Below are positions 32,571 to 41,557 of a stretch of DNA of 64,000 nucleotides, piece after piece (position 1 is the first letter of the stretch; each line of letters starts with the position of its first letter). The position numbers and the translations under genes are program-made. Source of the stretch: CAXSBR01 sp964236495. Lineage in GTDB: Bacteria > Actinomycetota > Actinomycetes > Mycobacteriales > Jatrophihabitantaceae. The notes beneath the pieces were generated by a model, which was given only the letters and a program-made list of their open reading frames with translations, was not told where the DNA came from and ran no database searches. The stretch spans positions 248,001 through 312,000 of the forward strand of contig CAXSBR010000001.1 in the NCBI GenBank assembly GCA_964236495.1, given 5' to 3'.

Positions 32571-33119
32571 TCAGGCGGTGACGTCCTCGGCGTCGGGGAT
32601 CAGGTTGCCGACCAGGCCGGGCTCCAAATAACCGCTGCTGCCGAACTTCTCGACGAGTTCGGCGTTGCGGGCCAGCATCTCGGGAATCGGCATGCCGAGG
32701 TCGAGTCGGGCCAGGAACGGCTGCCGCGCAGGTAGCCCGGTGTGCCAGTACACCTCGCACCGGTTGTCCTCGGGATCGAAGAAATAGATTCCGAAGGCGT
32801 TGCCGTGGGTGACGATCATGTCGAATTTCACGTCGTTGTCGATGAAGCGTTGGTGGAACTCGATCAGCTCGGACAGCGAGTTGACCCGAAACGACACCTG
32901 CTGGATCAACAGATTGCCGTCCTCGGCCTTGCCCACCGAGCGGCCCTCGACCAGCTGGAATTCGTGGTGTTCGAAACCGGGTCGGGCGCTGAAGAATCGC
33001 ATGCCCAGCCCGGCGTCCTCGTCGGTGACAGTCAGCCCCAGCACGTCGCGATAGAACCTGGTGCACAGTTCCAGGTCGTTGCAGAAGACACCGAAGTGGC
33101 CGAGTTCAGCAATAGGCAT
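32571..33119 (-). CDS. VOC-fold (glyoxalase/extradiol dioxygenase-like) protein
   Basis: The 182-residue protein has one VOC pair of beta-alpha-beta-beta-beta repeats: H8 in LGHFGVF, Q74 in QVSFRV where the second metal histidine usually sits, and E122 in NRCEVYW. The H-Q-E set may still bind metal. It is too short for a two-domain class I dioxygenase. The ATG at 33119 lies 4 nt from a perfect operator copy and no ribosome-binding site is present, so its mRNA is likely leaderless. It marks the right end of the island, convergent with the IclR gene. Confidence 0.8.
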   Translation of the reverse strand: MPIAELGHFGVFCNDLELCTRFYRDVLGLTVTDEDAGLGMRFFSARPGFEHHEFQLVEGRSVGKAEDGNLLIQQVSFRVNSLSELIEFHQRFIDNDVKFDMIVTHGNAFGIYFFDPEDNRCEVYWHTGLPARQPFLARLDLGMPIPEMLARNAELVEKFGSSGYLEPGLVGNLIPDAEDVTA

Positions 33120-33123
33120 GGCA

Positions 33124-33139
33124 AAACTGTATGCAGTTT
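33124..33139. promoter_or_regulatory. Palindromic operator AAACTG-TATG-CAGTTT
   Basis: Perfect 6-bp arms around a 4-bp centre, directly in front of the minus-strand VOC gene. It is the same palindrome as at 330 and 3499, although about 30 kb away, and links this gene to the GntR-type regulon. Confidence 0.65.
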
Positions 33140-33191
33140 AACCAGGGCCGTCAAGAGTTCGAGGGAGGACTGCTGAAGCAATGCAGCTGGT

Positions 33192-33695
33192 TCAGCGCTG
33201 GACCAGACCGCGGACGTATGCGGCCTGGCCGACGTGTTGCAGGCAGTCGCTGACGACGCTGACGAGCCGGGCGCCCAGGGTGACCGGCGGATCGAACCGA
33301 CGGTCGACGATGCGGTCGAGATCGGTGGCGCCCAGCTCGCCGAGGTAGTCAGCACTCGCCGCGGCGACGGCTGCGTGGTAGCCGGCGAGCAGCTCGGCGG
33401 AGGCTTTGACCTGCGCCACCTCGGCTGAGCTGTGGCCGTAGCCGACGCCGTCGGCGTCGGACAGCGCGAAGGCGAATCGTTCGCGCCAGCCCTGTGCCCA
33501 GACTTGTTCGGTACCTGCAACGTCGGCGAGGTGATCGTCCTGCACGCGCGACAGGTGCCAGATCAGCCAGGCAATCGAGTTGGCGGTGCCGTCCGGGCGG
33601 TATGCGAGCTGATCGTCGGACAAGCCTTCGACGGCGGAAGGCACGAGCGCAGCGATGCGGTCGAACGTTTCAGTGAGCAGCGCGGCGATGTCCAT
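33192..33695 (-). CDS. DinB-like four-helix-bundle protein
   Basis: The 167-residue protein resembles the DinB/DUF664 family: IAWLIWHLSRVQDDHLAD with a histidine in helix 2 (about H47), and CLQHVGQAAYVRGL with a histidine near the C-terminus, the usual metal ligands. In actinobacteria this fold includes mycothiol-dependent transferases and isomerases. It may act in thiol-dependent detoxification. It begins 72 bp past the island operator and is not evidently part of the catabolic regulon. Confidence 0.78.
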   Translation of the reverse strand: MDIAALLTETFDRIAALVPSAVEGLSDDQLAYRPDGTANSIAWLIWHLSRVQDDHLADVAGTEQVWAQGWRERFAFALSDADGVGYGHSSAEVAQVKASAELLAGYHAAVAAASADYLGELGATDLDRIVDRRFDPPVTLGARLVSVVSDCLQHVGQAAYVRGLVQR

Positions 33696-33743
33696 GGTTT
33701 CACCGTAGAAGGTCCGGGTGAACGGACGGTGAGCTGCCGACAG

Positions 33744-34154
33744 TCAGGCGACGACGACGGTCGCGGCCCCGACTGCTTCGTAGGTCGATCTCGCTCGCGC
33801 ATCGCGAGTCGCCAACACCGCGTCGTTGTCGATCGCAGCCAACGCGATGAGCGCGTCGTAGACAGCTCCGCCGGCGATGTCGGCTGCCGCCAGCACGTGT
33901 GTAACGCGGGCGAAGGTGGCGGCGTTGAGCATGAGCGGTGGTTCGAGTCGCTCGGTCATGATCGTGGCCGCGTCCTGAGGACGCAGCCGTGCGTCGCCGG
34001 GTAGCCGAGTGAGTACGGCATAGGTTTCGACGGTTGCATGACCGCTCAGTGCGACTGGGCGTCCGGCGCACCAGCGTCGCACTAGATGGTGGGCTTCGTG
34101 CGTGGCTACCAGCAGTGGAATCGCCACACTGGTATCGAGCGCCAGCACGCTCAC
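33744..34154 (-). CDS. PIN-domain ribonuclease toxin (VapC family)
   Basis: The 136-residue PIN protein has the acidic Mg2+ site complete: D7 (LALDTSV), E43 (ATVETYAVL), D100 (VYDALIALAA) and D118 (LATRDAR). VapC toxins cleave RNA when released from their antitoxin. The start overlaps the AbrB-type antitoxin stop by 4 nt, giving the expected coupled order antitoxin then toxin. It looks intact, unlike the module at 10585. Confidence 0.88.
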   Translation of the reverse strand: MSVLALDTSVAIPLLVATHEAHHLVRRWCAGRPVALSGHATVETYAVLTRLPGDARLRPQDAATIMTERLEPPLMLNAATFARVTHVLAAADIAGGAVYDALIALAAIDNDAVLATRDARARSTYEAVGAATVVVA

Positions 34155-34393
34155 TTGCGTCCCGCGTCGACCAATCGGAACACGTCGTCGTCGGTGACCG
34201 GAGTGGTTCCACGGGACACCAGTTCGCCGTCTTGCTGGACCAACACTGCCGTGCGCCCGGTGAGGACGACCTGCAAACCCGCTCCGTACACGGTGACGTC
34301 GACCGTTGATCCGGGCCGGAGTCCGACGGCTTCCCGAAGTGCCTTCGGTATGACGAGGCGACCTACCGCATCTACCGAAGTCTGCATTGGCAT
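34151..34393 (-). CDS. AbrB/SpoVT-type antitoxin (VapB family)
   Basis: The 80-residue protein begins with the swapped-hairpin AbrB DNA-binding motif (VDAVGRLVIPKALREAVGLRPGSTV) and ends in a charged tail that should bind the PIN toxin encoded next. The ATG at 34393 is chosen; ATG 34387 is also possible. Such antitoxins repress their own operon. An upstream extension to 34486 has no conserved sequence. Confidence 0.85.
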   Translation of the reverse strand: MPMQTSVDAVGRLVIPKALREAVGLRPGSTVDVTVYGAGLQVVLTGRTAVLVQQDGELVSRGTTPVTDDDVFRLVDAGRK

Positions 34394-34495
34394 GACGTTA
34401 CCATCGGAATACCAATTCCATCTGGGCGACAGTCTCTCCGTCTCGGGGCCGAGCGTAGGGGCAGCGGTGCCGAGCCCACAGGCCAATGCCCGGCA

Positions 34496-37400
34496 CTAAC
34501 GGAAGTCACGAGAGCCGGCGCGTACGCCCAGATGAAGCTTGTCTATGCGCTCGGCGATCACGTTCACCACCCCGTCGACGCGTTCGAGCATGCCCCGGAT
34601 CAGCAGGCCACCGGACTCGCGGGCGACGCGGCGGTGTCTGCCCCAGATCACCGGATCGCAGACGACGTTGACCATGCCCGTCTCGTCCTCCATGTTGAGG
34701 AAGATGATTCCGCGCGCAGTGGCCGGGCGCTGACGGTGGGTGACGATGCCGCCCACTGTGACCCGCGTCTTGTCCGGTAGAAAACGCAGATCGACGTTCG
34801 TCGTGACGCCCAATGAGATCAGTCGATCGCGGATCAGGCTGGTGGGATAGGCGTCGCGGGTGATCGACGTGGCCCAATAGTCGGCCAGCAGTTGTTCGGG
34901 CTGGGTCATCTCGGGTAGCGGCGGTGCGGCGTGTTCGTCCACGGTGTCCACGGGCAGTTGCCCGGGCCGGATCGAGGCCACTGGCGCTGCAGCCCACAGC
35001 GCGCCGCGGCGGGTCAGGTCCAGGCAGTCGAACGCCCCGGCGGTGGCCAACGCCTCTACCTGGTCGGCGGTGACGCCGGTGCGCCGGACCAGATCGGCCA
35101 TCGAGACGTAGGCGCCGTCCCGGTCCCGGTCGGCCACTATCCGTACGGCCAGGTCGGCGCCGATGGTGCGCACACTGCTCAGCCCCAGCCGGACTGCCGG
35201 CTGCGCCGGTCCGGGCCCGGTGTACTGCGGCGGTCTTGGCAATGTCGAGCCCAGCGATGTCGGTTTTGGCGGCGCAAGCAGGCTATGGATGTCTGCGCCG
35301 CCAAAACCGTCGGCTGGTTCAACGGCCGTGGGTTCGAGGTTGGCTGCGGCCAGGGAGGCGTTCAGGTCCGGGCCGCGCACTTCTACGCCGTGCCGCTTGG
35401 CGTCCTGCACCAGCGACTGCGGTGAGTAGAAGCCCATCGGCTGGGCGTTGAGTAGCGCCGCGCAGAACGCCGCCGGGTGATACAGCTTCAGCCACGACGA
35501 TGCATAGACCAGGAACGCGAAGCTGATCGAGTGGCTCTCGGCGAAGCCGAACGCGGCGAAGGCGCGGATCTTGGTGTAGACGTCGTCGGCGACCGCGCCG
35601 GTGATGCCACGCTCGGCCATTCCCCGGTACAGCCGCTCCTTGAGCGCGTCCATTTTTTCCCCGGAGCGTTTCGAGCCCATCGCCCGGCGCAGCTGGTCGG
35701 CCTCGGTGGGTGTGCAGCCCGCGGCGTCGATGGCCACCTGCATCAGCTGCTCTTGGAACAGCGGGATGCCCAAGGTCTTCTTCAGCGCCTTTTCCAGCGC
35801 CGGATGGGGATAGGTGACCGGCTCCAGGCCGTTGCGGCGGCGGATGTAGGGGTGCACCGACTCGCCCTGGATGGGGCCCGGTCGGATGAGCGCGATCTCG
35901 ACGACAAGATCGTAGAAACAGCGCGGCTTGAGCCGGGGCAGGGTGGCCATCTGGGCGCGCGACTCAATCTGGAAGACCCCGACGGTGTCCGCGGCGCACA
36001 GCATGTCGTAGACCAGCGGATCTTCGGGCGGGATCTGGTGCAGGCCGTAGCGAATACCGTGGCCTTGCTCGATGAAGTCGAAGCAGTATTTCAGCGCCGA
36101 CAGCATGCCCAGCCCGAGCAGGTCGAACTTGACCAGCCCGCTTGCCGCGCAGTCGTCTTTGTCCCACTGCAGCACGCTGCGGTCTTTCATCCGGCCCCAC
36201 TCGACCGGGCAGACCTCGACGATCGGGCGATCGCAGATCACCATGCCGCCGGAGTGGATGCCCAGGTGCCGCGGAGCGTTCTGCAGCTGCTCGGCCAGCT
36301 CCAACACCAGCTCGGGCACCGATTCGTCTCGGACGTGGACAGATGGCCCGCTCGGCGTGATGTCAGGTGTGCGCCCCTTGGGATAGGACTGGGTGATCAG
36401 CGAGTTCAGTGGCGCGGCTGGCATCTCGCCCAGCACCGCGGTGGAGCCGTCTCCGGCCCGTCCGTGGGCGATTTGCAGTGCCTCGGTGACGTCGGGCGCG
36501 GACGTTTCCTTCGCCGTCTTTGCGGCTGCTCTGAGTTCCGGCGCCCAGTAGTAGCCCTGCTCGATCATCTTCGACCACGCGTCCTGCTGCCCGGCGGAGT
36601 AGCCCAGCGCCTTGGCGACGTCGCGGATTGCGGACTTGGGACGGTAGGTGATGACGTTGGCGACCTGGGCGGTGTGCTGGCGGTCGTAGCGCTCGTAGAC
36701 GTGCTGGATGGCTTCCTCACGCCGGTCGGACTCGATGTCCAGATCGATGTCGGGCGGTCCGTCACGGTCGGAGGACAGGAAGCGCTCGAACAGCAAGCCG
36801 TAGCGCACTGCGTCCACGGCGGTGATGCCGACGGCGAAGCAGACGGCGGAGTTGGCCGCGCTGCCCCGGCCCTGGCACAGGATGCCGCGGCTCTGGCAGA
36901 ACTGCACGATTTCCCAGACGACCAGGAAGTAGCCGGGAAAGTGCAGCTGCTCGATGATCGCCAGCTCGTGCTCGATCTGGGCGTAGGGGTCGACGAACCC
37001 CTCCCGCTGGGCCCACCGCCGCGCCTCGTCGGGCGGGCCGTAACGCTCGCGCGCCCCGACCAGCGCCAGCTCGCGCAGATAGCTCATCTCCGTGTGCCCC
37101 GATGGCACCGGGAACGGCGGCAGGTCTGGAGCGATGAGCTTGAGCTCGAAGGCCAGTTCGTCGGCCAGCTCGGCCGTGCGCTCGACAGCGCCGGGCCAGC
37201 GGGCAAACCGGTCAGTCATCTCCGCGCCGCTGCGTAGATGCGCACCGGCCCAGGTTGGCAGCCAGCCCTGCAGGTCGTCCAAGGTGCTGCGGGCCCGAAC
37301 CGCGGCCACCGTCATGGCCAGCGGTCGGTGCTGCGGTGCGGCGTAGTGGGCGGCTGTAGTGGCAACGACGGGCAGTCGGGCCTGGCCGGCGAGGTCGTAC

Positions 37401-38191
37401 AGGGCGTCGTTGAGGTCGTCGGTGACCGGGTCCATGCCGTGGGTCAGCTCGACGACGACGTTGTCGTGCCCGAACCGATCGACCAGCTCGGCCAGGGCGC
37501 GACGGCCGGCGTCCAGGGCGAAAGTGCCGTGCCCGGCAGCGGTCAGCGCGGCCCGCACACTGCCCTTGCGGCAGCCGGTGAGCACCAGCCAGTTCCCGGC
37601 CGCGGCGTCGGTCAACTCGTCGACGGCATAGACCGGGCGCCCCTTGGCCCCGCCGCGCATCTGAGCGGCACTGATGGATCGGGCCAGCGAGGCATAGCCG
37701 GCCGGGTTTCTGGCCAGGGCCAGCAGATGCCCCTGCGGCGGGTCGGGCACGCCGACGCGCGCTGCGATCATCCGCTCCGCCTGATTCTTGGGAATGCTCA
37801 CGCCGAGGGACAGTTCGGCGCCGAACACGGTGGCCAGACCCAGCGCCTGGGCGGCCTCGGCGAAGCGGACGATGCCGTAGAAGCCGTCATGGTCGGTCAG
37901 TGCGAGCGCGCTGAGGCCCAGCCGGACAGCCTCCTCGGCCATCTGCTCAGGAGTGTTGGCGCCGTCGAGGAAGCTGAACGAGCTGTGCGCGTGCAGCTCG
38001 GCAAAGCGCACCGTGCCGGCAGGTCGATGCGACGAAGCCGGCTCGGGTGGAGGAGGCACGGGTGGCTCATAGGCGTCGCGCTTGCGCGACCAGGCGGGGG
38101 AGTCACCGCCGTCACCGACCCTGGCTACCGGCAGCCCGGACAGATGTCGCTCCAACTGCCGCCACGGAATCGGCGGGTTACCGAAACCCAT
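34496..38191 (-). CDS. dnaE2: Error-prone DNA polymerase III alpha subunit DnaE2
   Basis: The 1231-residue C-family polymerase has an N-terminal PHP domain (HAHSSFSFLDG at 67-77, TDHDG at 99-103), palm motifs GRGSAANS (441-448) and PDIDLD with catalytic Asp 481 and 483, finger and helix-hairpin-helix regions, and an OB-fold C-terminus. It lacks the extra modules of replicative DnaE1. DnaE2 performs translesion synthesis with ImuA' and ImuB after DNA damage. The ATG at 38191 is chosen because a LexA box lies 11 nt upstream; a longer reading to 38290 would translate through the box. Its partners are encoded about 4.8 kb away. Confidence 0.93.
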   Translation of the reverse strand: MGFGNPPIPWRQLERHLSGLPVARVGDGGDSPAWSRKRDAYEPPVPPPPEPASSHRPAGTVRFAELHAHSSFSFLDGANTPEQMAEEAVRLGLSALALTDHDGFYGIVRFAEAAQALGLATVFGAELSLGVSIPKNQAERMIAARVGVPDPPQGHLLALARNPAGYASLARSISAAQMRGGAKGRPVYAVDELTDAAAGNWLVLTGCRKGSVRAALTAAGHGTFALDAGRRALAELVDRFGHDNVVVELTHGMDPVTDDLNDALYDLAGQARLPVVATTAAHYAAPQHRPLAMTVAAVRARSTLDDLQGWLPTWAGAHLRSGAEMTDRFARWPGAVERTAELADELAFELKLIAPDLPPFPVPSGHTEMSYLRELALVGARERYGPPDEARRWAQREGFVDPYAQIEHELAIIEQLHFPGYFLVVWEIVQFCQSRGILCQGRGSAANSAVCFAVGITAVDAVRYGLLFERFLSSDRDGPPDIDLDIESDRREEAIQHVYERYDRQHTAQVANVITYRPKSAIRDVAKALGYSAGQQDAWSKMIEQGYYWAPELRAAAKTAKETSAPDVTEALQIAHGRAGDGSTAVLGEMPAAPLNSLITQSYPKGRTPDITPSGPSVHVRDESVPELVLELAEQLQNAPRHLGIHSGGMVICDRPIVEVCPVEWGRMKDRSVLQWDKDDCAASGLVKFDLLGLGMLSALKYCFDFIEQGHGIRYGLHQIPPEDPLVYDMLCAADTVGVFQIESRAQMATLPRLKPRCFYDLVVEIALIRPGPIQGESVHPYIRRRNGLEPVTYPHPALEKALKKTLGIPLFQEQLMQVAIDAAGCTPTEADQLRRAMGSKRSGEKMDALKERLYRGMAERGITGAVADDVYTKIRAFAAFGFAESHSISFAFLVYASSWLKLYHPAAFCAALLNAQPMGFYSPQSLVQDAKRHGVEVRGPDLNASLAAANLEPTAVEPADGFGGADIHSLLAPPKPTSLGSTLPRPPQYTGPGPAQPAVRLGLSSVRTIGADLAVRIVADRDRDGAYVSMADLVRRTGVTADQVEALATAGAFDCLDLTRRGALWAAAPVASIRPGQLPVDTVDEHAAPPLPEMTQPEQLLADYWATSITRDAYPTSLIRDRLISLGVTTNVDLRFLPDKTRVTVGGIVTHRQRPATARGIIFLNMEDETGMVNVVCDPVIWGRHRRVARESGGLLIRGMLERVDGVVNVIAERIDKLHLGVRAGSRDFR

Positions 38192-38201
38192 GTGTAAAGT
38201 A

Positions 38202-38217
38202 TCGAACAGGTGTTCGC
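38202..38217 (-). promoter_or_regulatory. LexA (SOS) box upstream of dnaE2
   Basis: TCGAAC-AGGT-GTTCGC differs from the actinobacterial consensus TCGAAC-N4-GTTCGA at one base. It lies 11 nt before the chosen dnaE2 start, implying damage induction. Confidence 0.85.
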
Positions 38218-38459
38218 TGAAGTCAAACGGTCTGCACGATCGACCAAAGGCTCGACCCGAGCCCGAGGAGGCAGACCGTCTCCACTTCACTTAATCGATG
38301 CACAGTTGTTATCGATCTTTGCCACGAAAAGGCGCGCAATGAGGTCTCTTGTACGCACGAGCCGAACGACGTCACGCCGCCTGCCACAGCGCGATCTTGT
38401 TACGGCCCATCTCGCCGCCCAACCGGACGGCGGGCCCACCCAGTAAATGGGAGTAATCC

Positions 38460-39863
38460 ATGCGCATTCGCGCAATCCTGGGCTCGGCTGTCGCACTGGT
38501 CACCACGACCGCGCTGGCCGCACCCGCCGGTGCACTGCCGATCCCGGTGCACTCCAGACACGGTCTGACCCGCGCCGAAACCGCGAAAGTGCGCGCGCAG
38601 CTGCCTTCGGGGCGCCTGCGAACGGCCCGCGGCGTGAGCAAGCCGTGTTCGAGCGTCAAGTTGATGTGCCGCTCGATCGTCGTCACGACGAGCACCCACT
38701 CCAGCACGCCACTGAGCTCGTATTACGGACAGATCGGCTACAGCGCAAAGGACCTCACCTCGGCCTACGGCCTGACGAAGGCCGCCAAAGGTTCAGGCAC
38801 GATCGCGCTGATCGAGACCGGCACCTACCCCACGCTGGACAGCGATCTCTCCATCTACCGGCACTTCAACGGATTGGGAGAATGCACGGCTGACAGCGGT
38901 TGTCTGAGGGTCGTCAACATGACCGGTGGCAGCAAGCTGCAGAAGACGCCCAACGACGAGGAGCTGCGCTTCGGCGAAGAGGAGGTCGCCGTCGAGACCG
39001 CGCTGGACGTGGACATGGCTTCGGCTGCGTGCCCCGCCTGCAAGATTCTTGTCGTCACTCTGCCCATCAAGGACGCCTCCTACCCGGACACGGTCGCCCA
39101 GGGCAACGCGCAGTACCGCGATTTCGCGACCGGCGTGCAGACGGCCGTTCGCCTCAAGGCCACGACCGTGAGCCTGAGCTACGGGCTGCCGATCACCAAC
39201 TACGCAGAGACCGGAGCTCGCGCCGCCGCGTTCAAGCAGCCCGGCGTGGCGATCTACGCCTCCAGCGGCGACAGCGGCGTCTCCGACGGTACCGGCAACG
39301 GCGACCCTTACTCCTTCGTACCGCCGGGCATCTGGCCGCAGAATCTGCAGACGGTGATCTCGGCCGGCGGCACCAGCCTGTACCGGTCGGCGGACAAGAC
39401 GTGGTCGCAATCGGCCTGGCAAGGCGCCGGCAGCTTCTGCGCCTACGACCTCAAGCCTGCCGTCGGGCAGCCCAAGAGCGCGTCAAACGCCTGTTACGGC
39501 CGCCGCGCCGCCTCCGACATCTCCGCGGTAGCTGACCCGTTCACGGGAGTGTCGGTGTACGACTCCTACGCACCGGCCAGCGGCTTCCCGTACGGCTTCC
39601 TGATGGTCGGTGGCACGAGTGTTTCGGCGCCGTTCCTGGCCGGAGTGAACGCTCGTGCCGGTGTCGCGAAGGGCACCGTCGGACCGAACGCTGTCTATCA
39701 CGCCAAGGCCGGCACGCTGGTCGACATCACAGTCGGCGGTAACGCCCCGCCCGGACTCTGCCCGAGCGACCATATCCAGCTGTGCAACTCGGGCAAGGGA
39801 TGGGACGGCCCGACCGGCATGGGAACTCCGAAGGGACTCGGTGCGTTCGCCCGCACCAGCTGA
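38460..39863 (+). CDS. Secreted sedolisin-type (S53) serine-carboxyl peptidase
   Basis: The 467-residue exported protein has a signal peptide (residues 1 to about 25, ending near AGALP). The S53 catalytic set is visible: E179 and D183 in VETALD, the oxyanion Asp D271 in SSGDSG, and Ser387 in GGTSVSAP. A C-terminal WDGPTGMGTP segment matches the calcium site. Sedolisins are acid-active endopeptidases. The propeptide region between signal and catalytic domain is only about 60-70 residues, shorter than in many members. GGGAG precedes the ATG. It is divergent from dnaE2 and followed by a strong hairpin. Confidence 0.88.
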   Translation: MRIRAILGSAVALVTTTALAAPAGALPIPVHSRHGLTRAETAKVRAQLPSGRLRTARGVSKPCSSVKLMCRSIVVTTSTHSSTPLSSYYGQIGYSAKDLTSAYGLTKAAKGSGTIALIETGTYPTLDSDLSIYRHFNGLGECTADSGCLRVVNMTGGSKLQKTPNDEELRFGEEEVAVETALDVDMASAACPACKILVVTLPIKDASYPDTVAQGNAQYRDFATGVQTAVRLKATTVSLSYGLPITNYAETGARAAAFKQPGVAIYASSGDSGVSDGTGNGDPYSFVPPGIWPQNLQTVISAGGTSLYRSADKTWSQSAWQGAGSFCAYDLKPAVGQPKSASNACYGRRAASDISAVADPFTGVSVYDSYAPASGFPYGFLMVGGTSVSAPFLAGVNARAGVAKGTVGPNAVYHAKAGTLVDITVGGNAPPGLCPSDHIQLCNSGKGWDGPTGMGTPKGLGAFARTS

Positions 39864-39942
39864 CGCCTGGCTAGCGAAGGGGCACAGTTGCGCTGCAGCC
39901 GGCAGACCGCCGCGCGACGAGGGACCCAGCTGAAGGTGCGAG

Positions 39943-39971
39943 AGGCCCCACCGGTTCATCCGGTGGGGCCT
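39943..39971 (+). terminator. Strong hairpin terminator after the sedolisin gene
   Basis: A perfect 12-bp GC-rich stem (AGGCCCCACCGG with its complement) and a 5-nt loop lie 80 bp past the peptidase stop, between convergent genes. It could also end transcription of the decayed antiporter locus on the other strand. Confidence 0.8.
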
Positions 39972-40007
39972 TCCGCCTGTGCGGTCAAGCCGCATCGCTG
40001 GTAGCTG

Positions 40008-41386
40008 TCATTGCGCCAGCTTCGGCTTTCCGGTGGGCAGCAACCCTTCTTCGTGGTCGAGCTCGCGCTGCAGCACGCGCAGGCTGACGTCGGGCAGCCG
40101 ACCGGCGTTGCGCCACTCCACCAGCGTCTCGCGCTCGGCGTCGATCATGACCCGGCGTAGATGGACGGCGGCGTAGTAGGAGTCGTCGACGGGCAGCACG
40201 CCGTCTTCCACTGCCGAGAGCCGCTCGACGCGCTCGGCGTAGCGCGCTTGTCGTTGCAGCGCTGCCTCGCGCAGGGGTTCGACCAGGCCTCGTGGCTGCG
40301 GATCGTCGGTCAGCGTCTCGTCCAGACGGTCCAGGCTGGCGCGCACGGCGGCCAGCCGCGCCTGATTGCGAACCAGTGCCTCGTCGACTGCGCTGCTGCT
40401 CAGGCGCAGGCGGCGCAGGAGTGGGCCGAACGTCAGACCCTGCCCGACCAGCGTGACTACTACGACGGCATAGGCGCAGAACAGCAGCAGGTTCCGCATC
40501 GGAAACGGCTGCCCGGACTTCAGGGTGAGCGGCACGGTGAAGATGGCTGCCATCGTGATGACGCCGCGTGTGCCCGCCCAGCTCAGCGCCACCAGTCGCG
40601 GGCCGACAGCGGCGCATTGCCCTTCGCCGGGTCGCCGCCGAATCGCGCGTGCAGCGCGGCGGGCAGGTGCGCGCCGATGAAGAGCCAGTGACATGTGCAG
40701 CTCTTCGGCGCCGAGATAGGCCGCGAACGGCACCGCCAGCGACAAGGAGTTGTCCAACAGCGGATCGTCCAGGCGCCGGCGGATGGCGGCGATAATGCTT
40801 GCGACGAGCATGCCGACGACGATTCCGCCCACCGCTGCCCAGGCAAAGCGCCCTACGGCGTTGGACATCGAGAACCCGCCGCCCACGGCCGCGGCGACGG
40901 CCACCTGCAGCGTCGTCAACGCGGTGGCGTCGTTGAGCAGTCCCTCGCCTTCCACCAGGGTGATCAGCCGCGGCGGCAGTCCTGCCCGGCCCACGGCCAG
41001 CGCGGCAACCGGATCCGGCGGTGCGACCGCGGCACCCAGTGCGATGGCCGCAGCGATCGGCAGTCCGGGCACGGCCATGCTCACCGCAGCGCCCACTGCG
41101 AGTGCGGTGACCAGCACCAGAGCCACTGACAGGCTGGCCACCGTGCGCGCGGTTCCACGCAGCGCGACCAGGCTTGCGTGAGCGCGGTCGCGTACAGCAG
41201 CGGAGGCAGAACGCCGACAAGCACGACGTCGGGGTTTACCTCGAGATTCGGCCCGGGTAGCACCGCGTACAGCAATCCGACCAGGACCAGTAAGACCGCG
41301 ACCGGCTGGCCCGACCGCCTGCCCAGGATGTTGGCAGCCACCACGACGGCAAGACCAGCCAGGGCGAGCGCGATGATCACGGCCAT
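40008..41386 (-). pseudogene. Decayed Na+/H+ antiporter (CPA1 family)
   Basis: The N-terminus read from ATG 41386 (MAVIIALALAGLAVVVAANIL, then LEVNPDVVLVGVLPPLLYA) is an antiporter start. Near 41164 the frame shifts by one base and continues as VASLSVALVLVTALAVGAA, AAVAPPDPVAALAV and LVEGEGLLNDATAL. At about 40690 the sequence jumps from AEELHMS to a piece that in another frame reads LFIGAHLPAALHARFGGD, then returns at LVALSWAGTRGVITMAAIF. Transmembrane segments between these points are missing. The C-terminal cytosolic region is intact. At least three lesions make a functional transporter unlikely. Confidence 0.78.
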
Positions 41387-41557
41387 GGCGTATCTCCCGC
41401 TGGTATCGGCTGGCATCGGCTGGGCGCCCATTCTGGCCGATCGGTGTTTCGGTCAAGGTGTGCGGCCCAGTGGCGGCGGTGGTGGGTCCCGGTCGGAGAA
41501 TGCCGAAAGGCCCCGCCGAGGTACGACGCGGCCGTTGGCGTTGGCGTACAGCTGCGA

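Noticed and set aside
35477..37237. A 586-codon plus-strand open reading
   Set aside because: It is antisense to dnaE2, whose motifs are complete on the other strand.
38192..38290. An N-terminal extension of DnaE2
   Set aside because: It would translate across the LexA box; the shorter start fits the family and leaves the box in the promoter.
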